Origin: Sipunculus nudus
Taxonomy: Eukaryota; Annelida; Sipuncula; Golfingiida; Sipunculidae
Reading direction: 5' to 3'
Length of the DNA stretch: 64,000 bases
Assembly (NCBI GenBank): GCA_026874595.1
Contig: CM049308.1
Coordinates: 11,435,501-11,499,500, forward strand
Below are positions 50,793-63,345 of the stretch, one piece after another. The notes beneath the pieces were generated by a model. The model was given only the letters and a program-made list of their open reading frames with translations, searched no databases and was not told the DNA's origin. The translations under genes and the position numbers were made by a program. Within the stretch, counting starts at the first letter, position 1, and each line of letters starts with the position of its first letter.

Positions 50793-50917
50793 ATGTTCAT
50801 GCTTGCCTGAAGACAGATGTCGGTCACCATCGTGTCCACCAGGCAGTGAACCTCGGGTTGTAAGCTTCGCAACAGGATTGCCAGGACGGTGCTGCAATCA
50901 GACAATATGTCACAGAG
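50793..50917 (+). CDS. CRIM1: CRIM1-like internal exon C (phase 2-1)
   Basis: Seen: 125 nt after the acceptor CTTGTTTTAG and before donor GTAAGA. The two left-over bases of exon B (GG) plus the first A form a glycine codon. Then 41 codons follow with seven cysteines and an NQT glycosylation candidate. The core string is GSEPRVVSFATGLPGRCC. Known: the CRIM1 counterpart is GSTPRIVSRGDGTPGKCC, immediately after the segment matched by exon B and just before the first canonical VWC domain. Inference: the next exon should begin in phase 1 and start that VWC domain. It was not recognised in the remaining 13 kb, so it probably lies beyond the window. The 24.5-kb intron before this exon is the largest seen here. 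The three exons together give 24 cysteines, an even number as expected for an oxidised extracellular module. Confidence 0.92.
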
Positions 50918-51334
50918 GTAAGACCCTCCACACCATGACAGAAGGGATACCTCGTACTTCATTTGTGGTGCACTTAACGTAAAAGATACCAATATTGGTT
51001 ATCAGAGCCATCTGTTGTACCTCATTGGTACTATGAGGTTTCATGTTATCTGTATCTAGTAAAGTTTAACCCATCCAGTTATTTTGGAGGATTCCACTAT
51101 TGATTGTGTTTTGAGGGGGATATAAGAAAATAATTAACAGATAGGAACAGGGCAGTTGTACAGGAGGAGAGTGTGAGTCAATAAAAGGAAAGCTCCTGGT
51201 GTTAACCATGTTACAGCTTTCTGATTGTATCAGCAGTGCAGAACTAGAGTGGATATGCAGACTTGGTGGACCCTAAAATTTATCTAGTCAGTATCATATA
51301 ACTTTGCCATTGCCATAGACATCCTCATACATGG

Positions 51335-51780
51335 ATGACAAAGAGAGAGGAAGAGGCAGACAGACCAACAGACAAACAAAGACTGACAGACAGACAGAGA
51401 GAAATGATGAATGCCAGAAAGATAAAGAGACAGATACCAAAAACAGAGACTAAAAAACCTGCAGAGAAACAGAAAAAGACAGAGAGAGACAGTATGAGTC
51501 AGACAGTCAGGGAGACAGAGGGGGAGGGACACTCAGAGATACTAACAAGAAGACAGCAGACAGAGAGACAGAAACCTGCAGATAGAGACAGACAGAGAGA
51601 AATGATGAGAGACCGAAAGACAAAGAGACAGTTACTGAAAACAGAGCAAAACACTTACAGAGAACAGAAAGAGACAGACAGTGAGAGAGATCATCAGAGA
51701 TAGTCACGGGAGGACAGCACACAGAAAAATACAGACAAACAGACAGGCAAAGAAAAGGCTAGTAAGAGAGAGAGGTGCAT
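51335..51780. repeat. Purine-rich GACAGA array with a 200-bp internal duplication
   Basis: Almost pure A/G with C on the + strand. AGACAGAGAGAAATGATGA occurs near 51391 and 51591, each followed by a GAAAGA(T/C)AAAGAGACAG block. The frames on both strands here are low-complexity by-products. Confidence 0.9.
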
Positions 51781-52216
51781 TTTATTTTAGGTCAGGAAAG
51801 TCTTGAAAATGTGCATACAAAGTACAAGAGGGGCAACAAGACTGAGTAATAGCATAGAAGGAAGAAAAGTGAAATTTTAATAAAAATCAAGAGAGAGAGA
51901 AAGAGAGGAGGAGGGAACAAGAGAATCAAGAAATGCTGGGAAGAAAAACCTTGAAGACCAAGAGGAAGGGTTGAAACTGTTAAGAAGAAACTGATAGAAT
52001 TCATTTTAACAAGAGAGTGAGATAGTGAGGGTGAGAGAGCATATGGAAATTTATATATTTATATGAAAAATAAGTTATAGCAGTTTAGATAATAGGAAAT
52101 AGAAAACACAGAGAGAGAAGAAGAGAGGGAAAATAGAGGCAAAGGAAAAGGGAGTTGGCCTTTACAATGGAAGAAAATGGATTTGGGTGACAGAGTAATG
52201 GGTAAAGTTTGTGTGT

Positions 52217-52250
52217 GAGAGAGAGAGAGAGAAAGAGAGAGAATATTATA
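52217..52250. repeat. (GA)n microsatellite
   Basis: GTGTGTGAGAGAGAGAGAGA followed by GAAAGAGAGAGAA. Part of a wider A/G-rich strand running from 51.8 kb. Confidence 0.9.
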
Positions 52251-53503
52251 TTGACAGGTCGTGTGAGTAGTGAGTACAGTCATACAGGTGGGTGTGGTCT
52301 GTGTAGTATTTGAGGTGAGACTGTTCAGTCCCTGGCATGCACTGTTTTCTGGACATCCCGCTGGCTTAGCGAGCCACAAATACCACCACTTGTAATGCCA
52401 GCTGGTGAACACAAACATATGTTCCTTAAACTGTTGTAAGGTCCTAGGGGCTTGCTAATAGTGTTAGTATGTTAAGCAGTAAGTTATCACATATCTGTCA
52501 GGTTTCTGCTGAGCTTATTGTAAGGTTACAGCATCCTGTCCTATCCTCAAAGGTAAATAAATTCCAGAAGGTTTTTAAGCTGCTTCAGAAATTAGGACCT
52601 CTTGCAGATTTCCAAAGTGGCATTCCATTTTCATTGAGAGCAAAGCATTCTAATGATGTTTGTAATGAAATCAAAAAAGCATTCCCAGATACCACTTGCG
52701 TATATTTGTCCATTTTATCAGATACTTCAAAGAAGATTTGCTGCATCACAGGAAGATATAGCTTACATTTATCACTCTCTTGGTGGTGTTTGTGCTTATT
52801 CATCTATTTTATTTTGATTGACATCTGTCTGTTTATATTTGAATGTTGATAAGATGTAGAACATTTTTTGATGACCTAAGGATCAGGGGTGTAATTATTA
52901 TCATTCGTAGATTGTACTTATTTACTTTCATCAGAGATGACCTTGATTCTGATAAAGGTCTAGTATGATAAATTTATTCTAAGCAGATAATATTTTTACT
53001 AGTGTTTGGAGTTGCTTCCTTGATCATAATCACCAACAGCATATTATCAACCGATGATCAATTTTTAGTCGTTTTTGAGAGGGGCTGGGAATCATTTGTA
53101 ATTTCATGATATATCATCAGTAAAAATTGGTTGACCTGTAGGAGTATGACTTTTCTGAACAAATGCAGACCTGTATATCGTCTTAGTTAATAATAGGCCT
53201 TCATATTGGATGATATATTGTTCATCAATATCTAATAACTCTGCCTTCATGTGTATATAGTAAACTTGGGTCTGAATCTATTATTAAACACAGATTGTTC
53301 TAAAAGTAGTAAAATTTGTTTGAATAAATTTCATGAAAGTGTCACTTCTGTCATTATAGAGCCTAACCTTTGTGAAAAAGTCTGTAATTGATTATGGCAA
53401 TGCAAGAACGATCACTGGATCTTCTGCATCAGCTGACCCATGATGAATTATAATCTATCGTTGGTCCTAACACTAATTTTTACAGCATTTCATATCTGTG
53501 GAG

Positions 53504-53815
53504 CATGGGGAGGTTAATGGATAGGGTGCTGGACTTGTGATCCCAAGGTTATGGGTTTGTGTCCCATTCCGACTCTTGCTGTGCAAAGACTCCTAGCCAA
53601 GTTTTTACCACAAGGGTGAGCTCTCTTAACCAAGGAGTGAATGGGAACTGTTCATAGGTGGCACTCAAGTGTAAAACAGATAACCAGATAGTGCCTGTTA
53701 TGGCTGCATAGAATGTATGCTTCCTTGAGAAAAGCTACAAGAATTAACAGGTCCAAAAGTCCAGGAAGGCAACATGTAGAAGTCAGATGAGATTGTAAAC
53801 CCCCACCTTTACCTT
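53504..53815 (+). mobile_element. tRNA-derived SINE-like element
   Basis: TTAATGGATAGGGTGCTGG and GGGTTTGTGTCCCATTCC sit at tRNA spacing and match the A and B boxes of a tRNA-type pol III promoter, with GACTTGTGATCCCAAGG between them. The body ends near AAGTCAGATGAGATTG. This is the best preserved SINE head in the window. Confidence 0.7.
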
Positions 53816-54159
53816 GTCAACACTTTTCTTTTTTAGTACCGGTAGTTTTCTTTTTTGCACCTTATTCTAGACAGTCATATACCCAAGCAGTGTCCAATGA
53901 AATTGCATGCTTATCACAGAAATGATCCATGTTTGGATCCCATTACAAAATGCCTCTAAAAATTCAGTTTCTGTCTTGAGAAAGCTATATATATAATACA
54001 TAGATTTAGACAAGGGAACAAGTATCATAATAACATCCTGGGTTCCCCGTTTTGCCTAAAAAGTGGTGCTGGCGGTACAGAAGCAAGTGTTTTGCATAGT
54101 ATCGGGGCTTCCCAGATGTCTTTGATTCACAGTACTTTTGTTTATTTTTTTGTTGATGA

Positions 54160-54430
54160 TGGAGCTGTCAAACAGGAGGAGGAGTCAGGCAGGGATTCCT
54201 GGGAAGGGTTATCCCGAGTTGGGTAATTACGCTCGCAGCCTGATACCTGTCAGATCAGGTAGTCATAAAGAAGCACCTGTCAAGTAATTCGCCGACATAC
54301 CTTTAATCATGATTCTGTGTCGTTCTATGGGAAAAGCGGATGCAACCAACATCAGCGGGTTGAGATCCTGCTGAACCCGCACCGATAAGATGGAAGCATT
54401 CACAGACAATCGAAACATCAGCAGGTGCAC
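54160..54430. other. CpG-retaining segment in intron, candidate regulatory DNA
   Basis: Unlike its flanks it keeps CpG (ACGCTCGCAGCC, TTCGCCGACATACC, GTCGTTCTATGGG) and has no repeat structure I can see except a short AGCGGGTTGAGATCC/TGAACCCGC inverted pair. It contains CACCTGTC, GCAGGTGC and CGATAAG words. No coding frame. Confidence 0.35.
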
Positions 54431-57400
54431 TTACCCAGCAACTGTGTGATAATTGGCACATGTGCTTAGTTACTCGTTTCTTGAGTCATATTAAAAATGC
54501 TCTTTGCACCTGAAGGGGGCAATTAGCCATCGGTATGATGGATGGAATGAAAAACGTGGTTCTTACCCAGCTTATTGAAAAGATGTAAAATGTATAGCAC
54601 TCTGTGAGAAGAAATCTTAACGTAACATCGTCTTTTTCATCATCAGAACTGGAGATGCTTAAGTTCTCTCAGGCTTCCTATTAGAATGCTTGTGATGTTA
54701 TGGTTGTGCTAGTTTTTGTCAAAATCTGCAAGTACTGAAGACAAATTATTGTGCCTTGTTTTTTTAAATTATACTTCTTACTAAAAGATACACAGTGTTG
54801 TCTTTTGATGTTACATCATAGCATCATTCAGCATCCCAGCAGATAACATCTCGCCATTCTTCATCTGTTTCTGGTTATTAGGAACAGAATGAAGTCTCCT
54901 CTTTCTTACCACCAAAATACACACTTCCTACCATGATCAAACACACCTTTGGATTAATAAGACAGGTACTACTGTACTGTGAATGTAAATTATTATTAGT
55001 CTGTTTCAGATCATCTGAAGGTAAACCACTAGATGTTTACTGGTATTCCTTGATGTTTTGCTTCCGTTTTTTACCTTAATTATTCATCCTGTCATTTCTT
55101 TTAACTTTTCACCAGTTACTTTTATCTTACATCAGTTCATTCATATTCGTTTAAGCCAGGTATGAAATCACCTGTCAAAAATGTTAAAAATTTCACTTTT
55201 GAACTTTGTTCTTCAGAATATCGTTATTTTTTTTTTCTGTTTTCAAGTAGAAAACACTTTAGAAATTAAATCACTTTTGAATCTAGTATCAAAGCATGTA
55301 TTTAGAAATAAATCTGTCAGAAATTATTTAGAAATTAATTTTTAAATTTTTTCTTCGGAGTCAGTTGTGTAGGCATCCATCTTTCAGAAATGCTTGAGAA
55401 ATATGCACTTATATTCTTGTTCTTTATAGTCAGGTTTTTACATATCTGAGAACTGCTTGAGAAATTGCTCATTGAATTGTTTTCTTTTAACTCATGTTAT
55501 TTTGTAGGTCTCCTTTCAGGCATCTTATCTCTAATCTGTCTCTATTCTTACATGATGGAGAATATTGTGAAAATGTTGTCATGTCAGTGGCCATAATAAT
55601 ACATGTACCAGACGTGTATGTTAAATTAAGTATGATTAAGTTGTCATAACATTATTTTAAAAAAGTGTGTCAAGGTTTATGCCTACAGTGTTGATGAATG
55701 ATATTGGTATATATAAAAATCTGCAGGGTGATGTTGTAACCAGAGAAAAATAAAATCTAAATCACGGGTAACACAGAAAATAAAAAAACGGCCATATGCA
55801 CCGCATCTGTCACGTTCACATGTGGACATCATTAGTTCAACTGTCATAGTAATTTGTATGGTGTAGACCACCAAGTTTGTGTGTCTCCACCTTGCAGGGT
55901 TTTTTACAATCACCTGATAGCCTTCTGCAATTCTAAGTGATTTGATTGTGGTGTGTGTGTCAGTAGGATGAGATGTGTTTTGGAGTTTGGCCCTGTTAAA
56001 TTCCTTCCACCTAAGGGTGTTTTTACACACGTCTCCATTTCCAAACACTAGCATGTTAACAATTAGTGGATCATTTGTCTGTGGTTTACCAAGCGTAAGT
56101 GATCCTTTCCTTCAAAAGCAGATATGTCAGTTTAGTCCACACACAATAATATTATCATTATTAAAACAAAGTGGTCCAGTGATTGTGTGGCCTTTCAATT
56201 GAAAAAGGGTTCACTGGAAGATCACGTCTGGTTCACACACACTTCACTGGTTGTTGACTTTTTGTATTTTCTTCACCATTTTTAGCAATTTGAGGTATTT
56301 CTTCCAACTTTTAATTTACCAGTAAGTATCTGGCCTGTGAATTGTGAGACCTTTAAATTGTTTCAGTTATTGGTTGCTGTCTTGCGTGGTTGTTGCTCCG
56401 TATGTTTATAGTCAAGGACAGTAATACTACAATGTCCAGTGTGTTTTTTCAAAATATTTTGTGTTATAAAATTCCCAGGAATAACACATAAATAGTAAGA
56501 AAAAATTCTATAATATCAGATTATATGAAATTCATATAATATATACAAAGGAATGTTTAATGAATTGAAATCAAGATAAAATCCAGTTTAATAAATATGG
56601 TACAAAATATGGTAATACAGATAAATATGATAATTGTTGATGCCTTCCAAAAGAAAACTTTGGAATAATATCAAAATTATGCTGGAAAAATCATGAAATA
56701 TTCCCAGTCTGTAGTGCAGTACAGCTGTATGAACTCAATAGTAAATGACTCCAGCTCATAGTTGGTTTTATTGATGTGACCAGAAAAGCTGCTTCCACAG
56801 GTAATAGCAGTTGTTGTTTTGACCTTATTGATGTTACGGCAATGTGATGCATAAATGTATTGATCTGGCGGACAAATGTCATTCATCATACGCCTCGCTT
56901 GCATCGTGCCACAGGTGGCCAGTTTTAATATTTCCATTTGTTATCCTCTTTGTTCAGCAAAATGTCTGATGCTGACTGGATTATTGGCAACCTTGTGTTA
57001 TGTAAATTGATACTGGATTTATAAAGACAAAAATCTGATAATCTGGATTAAGGATTAGTATGAAAAAATTATGAATTTTTATTTGATCCACTGATTTCAT
57101 TTTTGGACAATTAAGTGAAATAGAGGATTGATTTTAAATCAAATCTGTTTAAAGCATATGTGAAACTTTACAAATGTAATTTAATTTTATTATGTGCTCT
57201 GGTTGTGTCTGTGTATTTGGACCACAGAGCCAAAGTACAATTGAGGGTATTAAAAAAAACCTCATTAAACAAATTATTTGCTCAGTCAACTACTTATTGC
57301 AAATTTGTCAGGATATGTCTACCCTATAAATGGTAAATGTTGAAACCAGATTATGTGCCATCACAATATACCGGCAGTAAATTTACCTTTATTTTTTATT

Positions 57401-58429
57401 TACTGGATATTCTATACTCATTGTATGGTTCCTGTCATGCAGATGAGTTCATTTTCATTCAGTAGACAGTGTTACCAATAGCTAGGACATGGATGTATCT
57501 GTAAAAAAAAACCCCACAGAATCATGATCTTATCCTATACAAAATTTCATAAACTCTGTGTTTATTTTGAATTGTTCCCTTTCACACAAAATGAATGGAA
57601 AAAAATAACATAAAAAACCCAAATTGTGAATAGATTAGATTTTTAAAGCCTGTTGATCATAGAATGTACTTTATTTTTTTACTGTATGAGGTTTAGTTAC
57701 TTTTAATTTCCAGTGTCTGTGAGTGTACAAACAGCATGTTACAGTGCTTTTGAAAAGTTCACTGGATATCAAAACTCTTACCCTGCACATGAAGTGTTAA
57801 GGTCTACTTGAGATTTCAGAGAGCTGTGAACACACTCATTGTTTTTCATTGTATACCTTGGATATGTCCTAATAACTAGTGTTCTGTATATACTTTGTTT
57901 TTTTTTCAAATTAACATTATTGAATACACGTTTTTGCATCACTAAAGACATATTGTATTCTGATATAAGCTTGTCACATATTCAGATCATATACTGTTCA
58001 CTTGTTAGTTTAATGTACACTCAGTAGTGTTTAAGCTTGCAGGGACAGGGTAGAACAAGTCCATTGTTGTGTTTAGCTAATGTTGTTACTTCACAGTGAT
58101 TGGTTGAGTTCTTACAGCACAGGTGGCCTTTTGAAAACTAACAGTTTATAGCTTTCATGCAAATATTTGCATTTCCTGCTTACGGCCATTTTTAACTCTT
58201 GTAGGGTCATACATTTGACCTTTAAAAGGGTACTGGGTGGGGAACTGTTTAGTTGTGGGGGAGCTAAGTGTTTAGATTCGCATGTAACAGTCAGACAGCG
58301 TCTATTGCTGAGTTCATCCAACCATTCATTAAGGCAAAGCTGAGTTAATCATAGGTTGATATGTACAAAGAATGGTGGGTTTTTGAAGAAAACAGTCTCA
58401 ATTCATCCCATTTATGGCTTGTCACCTTC

Positions 58430-58530
58430 CCAAGGAGGTTATGTTTACTCCCATGTCTATTTTTTTGTGTGTTGGTTTGTTTGTCTGTGAACAGGATTCA
58501 AAACTCCTCAACCAATTTTCTCAAAGTTTT
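58430..58530 (+). mobile_element. Dispersed repeat, 5' end (CCAAGGAGGTTATG type)
   Basis: CCAAGGAGGTTATGTTTACT, CCCATGTCT, a TTTGTTTGTCTG run and GAACAGGATTC in order. The cleanest copy of this family here. Its 3' end was not identified. Confidence 0.6.
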
Positions 58531-60039
58531 ATGGAAGGATCAGAAATGGAGCATGTTGGCATATATATATAAATATATATATATTTGCTAGGTTTGTGTC
58601 ATACGGTAAATATACCGATTAAAAGCTCATGGAAATGTGTGTCATAGTTCCCTTAATTCATGGTTACATCAAAGGTCACTGCTGCTGAAGGGAGGATCAG
58701 AATATAATTCATGATTAAACATATTGGCCTTAAAGGGGCCTATTCTGATATTTGACTTCTGGTAAATAAAGAATTTTCTGGGCAAAAATTACCATCCATT
58801 CATTAATGAAAGCAGTAATCACAAAAATTCTAAATGATAGGTAGGGGAACAGCTGGCCTGAAAGTGAAAGTTTTGTGTTCTTGTTGATGGACTGCAGCAG
58901 CAAGTGTGTCATGCTTTTTGTACACTCCTTTTCAAGAGAGTGACCAATATATTTTAGAACAAAGGGGAGCCTGTGGATCTGGACTGTATTCCTTGAAGCA
59001 AGGTGCTTAGTAATCCAACAGGAGTGGTTCCATCCAGTGTGAGGGCTATAACAATGCCAGAAACAAGTACAAAAGCCAGCATTAGCATTGCCTTCCTCTT
59101 CAGTAATCTCCCGTTGACCTGAGCCTGATCACATGCAGGTGAATCAGTGTTGACATATTGTAATTCTGATTGACAGGTTCAATGGCTGGGCTGAGTGGAG
59201 TGTTAGTATTACCCTGTTATAATGTGCCAGTTGTAAGAGCATTCATATTACAGGATTATCAATCAATCATGCTGGACCTCATGTAATAAGGACACTTAAT
59301 AATGTAAAATACAAGATCTGAGGGGCATTTAACATAGGCATTATGTTTTACTTTTTGTCTGAGCATGTAACACCCCTGGTTTTCCAAGAGTTACATCAAA
59401 ACTAATAGTTGTACATCTTTCTTAAATTCACTTTTTTACCCTCCAGTGATAGAGAGCATCATAGCTGCATTCACTATTTGACCTTACAATGATAGAGAGC
59501 TCATCAGTTGAGGGCAGCAGTACTGGCACTGAGAATATCAGTGAAAATTTCAATGAAAAACAAAATTCTTCATTTTGTACAGAGTCAACCCATTTACTCC
59601 AAACAAAACATTAAATGTTTGATTTCTAATTGCTATTAAATATTTTGCACAACATAACCTATAAACTTAGTATCTTCACAATGCTCTGTTTTTATTTGTA
59701 TAATTTCTGCTCACAGGTGTGCAACTCTTTTGGCTTCTATGGCTTAAAACAAGTAGATCACTGCTTGGAAACATGGATGGTTGATATAGAGATGGGACTT
59801 CAGTATGTGTTTGTTTATTCACATGTTAACGTACTTCATTTAAAAATAAACCACAGGCGTACTCCACCCTGCTTATACCTCCAATAAGGCAAATAATCTA
59901 AATGGATCTTTGTCTGGATTTGCACCAAAATTTAGGGGTTATTCCAAAGCCAATGTCTCAAGCTTCCCCAACAAAATGGTAATTAGTACCATAATTTTGC
60001 ATAATCCTACTAAAGAACATATAAATAGTCAAACATACA

Positions 60040-60720
60040 AACAGAGTACGCTCCCGAGGCAGCGGAAATCTTGCGCTTCTAAAGAAGCAACTGATTTTCA
60101 CGCTGCCAGCTTTGACCGTTTATGATATATTAAGACACCAGAGACGGTTCGTTGTCCGCTGAAAAAAAACGTGCGTATGATGTGACAAGCAGCCAACCAG
60201 ATGCCAATAAACAAACACTCGACAGGCATCCTGGCTCTGACCATAGTTGCGCTTCAAGTGCCACTTGATGGGAATTAACGGTCGAATTTTAGTTGCTCCC
60301 TCTGTATTCTCGCATCATCGATCAATTGGATTATGACATTATGACTGTGTTAGCGTAGCCATGTATCTGTTGTCTGCAGAACTGAAACCAGCCAGCGAGG
60401 TGTGCACACAGCCTTTGTTGTTACGTTTTGTTTGAATTACAACTCACCGACTGGGCATCCTATGTGCCCAAGGCCCTAAGCAAACCACTTCTGGGGCAAT
60501 TCTCTTTGAGCCTGTGGCCCGTTCAGACGGTTACCGGGGTCACTCAAACGAAATGAACATGATTGGCTCCATGTATTCCTTGCTTGGCTGTCTTCCAGCA
60601 CAAGGTCTCATCTGATTGAACGAAAATACAGTGCTCCCCTCTGGTGTAGCAATTCAGGATATGAGGTCATAAAAAACAGCGCTTACGATATAGGGAGTAG
60701 GCCTATAGTTAAAGCGCTGT
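60040..60720. other. CpG-retaining segment in intron
   Basis: A 0.7-kb stretch with many CpG (ACGCTCCCGAGGCAGCGG, GACGGTTCGTTGTCCGC, CCAGCGAGG, GTTACCGGGGTCACTC). It contrasts with CpG-poor flanks. The 71-codon frame entering it from 59910 has no features of a real exon. Possibly an unmethylated promoter/enhancer or a young insertion. Confidence 0.4.
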
Positions 60721-61540
60721 GTAAAGAGCGTAACAAACAGAGATGAAAACATATCCTCCTTGAGTAAAGTTTATTTATGGAGAAAAAATAAAAACCAATT
60801 TTGAATTGTATTTATATTTTGTATGCAATGTGTTGTTGATTTTTGTACTTTTTTTTCTCATTATATTATATACAGTTTTGTACTGTCTTGGAGTAAGCTG
60901 CACTGATTTTGGCAGAATTGAGTATTCTCTTTATAGCTGGGAACGTTCAGGTACTTATTCCCACTGTGTCTGTAGTTACTGAGGCGGTTAGGGTGGGGGT
61001 GATTTTTAGCTTTGAAAAGAAACAGCCCGGAAATACCAGTGTGTACAAAACAGCAATAAAAAACGGTTAGTCATGATCATTTCTCACACTGGAGAGGGTA
61101 AACAACTGTTTCTAATGATAAATGCCGCCCTAACAACAACAGTACGCCCCCTACTGATTAGCTCCTCAATCAAGTAGACACACATATGAACCAGTGTAAC
61201 AAACTCTTGAAAAAAAAAATTGTTTTTCAGAAAATATATGACCGATATGCACCTCCCACACCCTTGCGAGGGATACAGTTGATGGGATTGTGGGTAAGGA
61301 CTGCTCATGGAGCATGATTAGTGTCTATATGCCTGGTTTTATTTACTCACAGCCAATCAACAAGACATATAACTGACTGGTTCAAGTAGGGCTTGGAGGA
61401 GAAAAGATATCATGTCATCTGTCATCCTAAGAGTGTCCTCTCACTTTCTGTCATTCAGTGTTTGTGATATTAATAACCCTCAGGTTAATGTAAATAACAG
61501 CTGAAGTCATTATGATAGGCATCTCCAGTGTCAAAGTCTG

Positions 61541-61690
61541 AATGAGGTTATGTTTTTACCTGTGCTTGTTCTCCAGTCTTTATGCCTGTTTGTTTGTTTG
61601 TTTATGAAAAAAATGTTTGGAAGACTTCATCAAATTTTGGAGGTTCTGGTGTCCAGTTGTGGATTTTATTTGTTTGTACTTCTGTTTCCA
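61541..61690 (+). mobile_element. Dispersed repeat, 5' end (GAGGTTATG type)
   Basis: AATGAGGTTATGTTTTTACC, then a (TTTG)n run and GGAAGACTTCATCAAATTTT. Same motif order as the 58430 copy. Confidence 0.5.
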
Positions 61691-62814
61691 AACAAAGGCT
61701 TTAGTTCTCATTTTCAAACCTGGTAGTAGAATATGGTACTGTTAAGACAGACTGGTCATGCATGAAGAAATGATAATTAAATGTGACACTTTATCATGTT
61801 GAAAGATTTGGATAAGTGGAGATGTGCACTGACTCCTTGAAACTTCATTCAAAGAGTTTAACATGTTATTAATGCTTTCAATTATATATATATATCATCT
61901 TCCAAATATCTTGTTTTATCATTTCTTGTTGCTGAGAAAAATGGATTTGATATGTGAATTAATTAACAATGATTTGTTTATTCTTTGGCTACTAAAGGAC
62001 TGAGCACTTGATTTCATGATCAGGTGTACCAGTGTGGGTTTGAAGTGAATAAAGGGGGTTGAGAGAGGCAATAGGCATCAACAGATTCAATAATGTCCTG
62101 CGTCTGCATGTAGTTTCAGAAAAACTATCTCAAAATTTTTCTTGGACCATAACATTTTATCTTAGACTTTTTTTGGAAAAAGTTTCCAAATAATTCCAAA
62201 TGATAACTTTCTCTCTGAAATCTAAAGTGGTAATACTTAAACCTGTCACTTTTACACAAGTCCATCAAGTTGTCTTCATTTGAAGTATCACTTCAGTCAT
62301 ATGTGGCTAACCACCACTTTGTTCCCACCTCATATCAATATAACTCACCAGGCGGTCAAGTACCTGTCATTTTGAAATGAGAGGGAGAACACTCTCAGGA
62401 CTAGGATATCCAGCAGTGTTAGTGTATCACACTAATGATTATTGTTAGGCGTGTTGTTTTTTCACATTGATATGGCCTACATTGTCTGTGATAACATGAC
62501 ATAACTTATTGTTGGGACTAACAGGTCTACTAGACAGGGTGACCTTTGGTGACCTTTCCCAGAGTCCTTTGGGGGTCTTCCTGGTGGGATGCTTGCACAG
62601 GAGGGATTATGGGTAATTCACACATTCGTTGATGAGTTAGAGAAATGTTGTCATGATTAAGGACAAATGATAAACCAGCAGCACTGAATGTCTTTAATTA
62701 TATGGACTGACTTTGGACCAGTAAGCCTGCAAAACCATATGGTGAAATTAAAAAAAATTAATTAAAAAAAAATCCTCAGTTTTTCTCTCTGATTTACAAG
62801 TTTGCAGTGATGTA

Positions 62815-63345
62815 GAACTCGTGTCTGGACTTTGACTCAAGTCTACATTTCGAGGGACTCCAGACTTGGACTCAAGGGTGCTGGACTCAGACATGGACTT
62901 GAGGTCAGGGACTTTGACCTTGAGATCAAGACTCCAGATTCAGGCTAAGTCTAGCAGTAAAAACAACCACTCTGCCACATAAGGCCTGACATTCAGATCA
63001 GAAAACCTACCATAAAGATTTACATACACCAACTGATGACATAATCGTACAAAAATAAATTCAGACTGTGGTACAAACTTTGTCCATGCATTGGGAGTGA
63101 AATTTAATTGATTACCAAAGTAAAAGCTTGTGTGAACTTACTTGAAAATACACATGATGATTCCAAATACAAATTTTAAGCTGCTTTAAATCAAGAAGTT
63201 TTTGACTTGGACACGAGTCCAGACTTAAACTATGTTTTAATGGACTCTGACTTGGACTTGGGGGTCTTGTACTTTTGACTTGGAATTGAGGGTCCTGGAC
63301 TCGGACTTGGAGGTCAGGACTCAAATATGGCAAGTAAAAGCTAGA
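62815..63345. repeat. GACTTGGACTC-type degenerate repeat in two blocks
   Basis: Clusters of GACTTGGACT, GGACTCGGACTTGG and TTGAGGTCAGGACT words at 62815-62945 and 63195-63335, separated by about 250 bp of unrelated DNA. ACTCGTGTCTGGAC at the left edge and GACACGAGTCCAGAC in the second block are inverted relative to each other. Confidence 0.7.

Noticed and set aside
52469-52849. 126-codon + frame as an exon
   Set aside because: The middle looks protein-like, but there are no convincing splice borders, it ends in a low-complexity hydrophobic stretch, and I recognise no family. Left unassigned.
55683-56937. Minus-strand frames of 123 and 86 codons as a nested gene
   Set aside because: They are in different frames without matching splice sites, and one overlaps a similar-quality + frame. 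No motif found.
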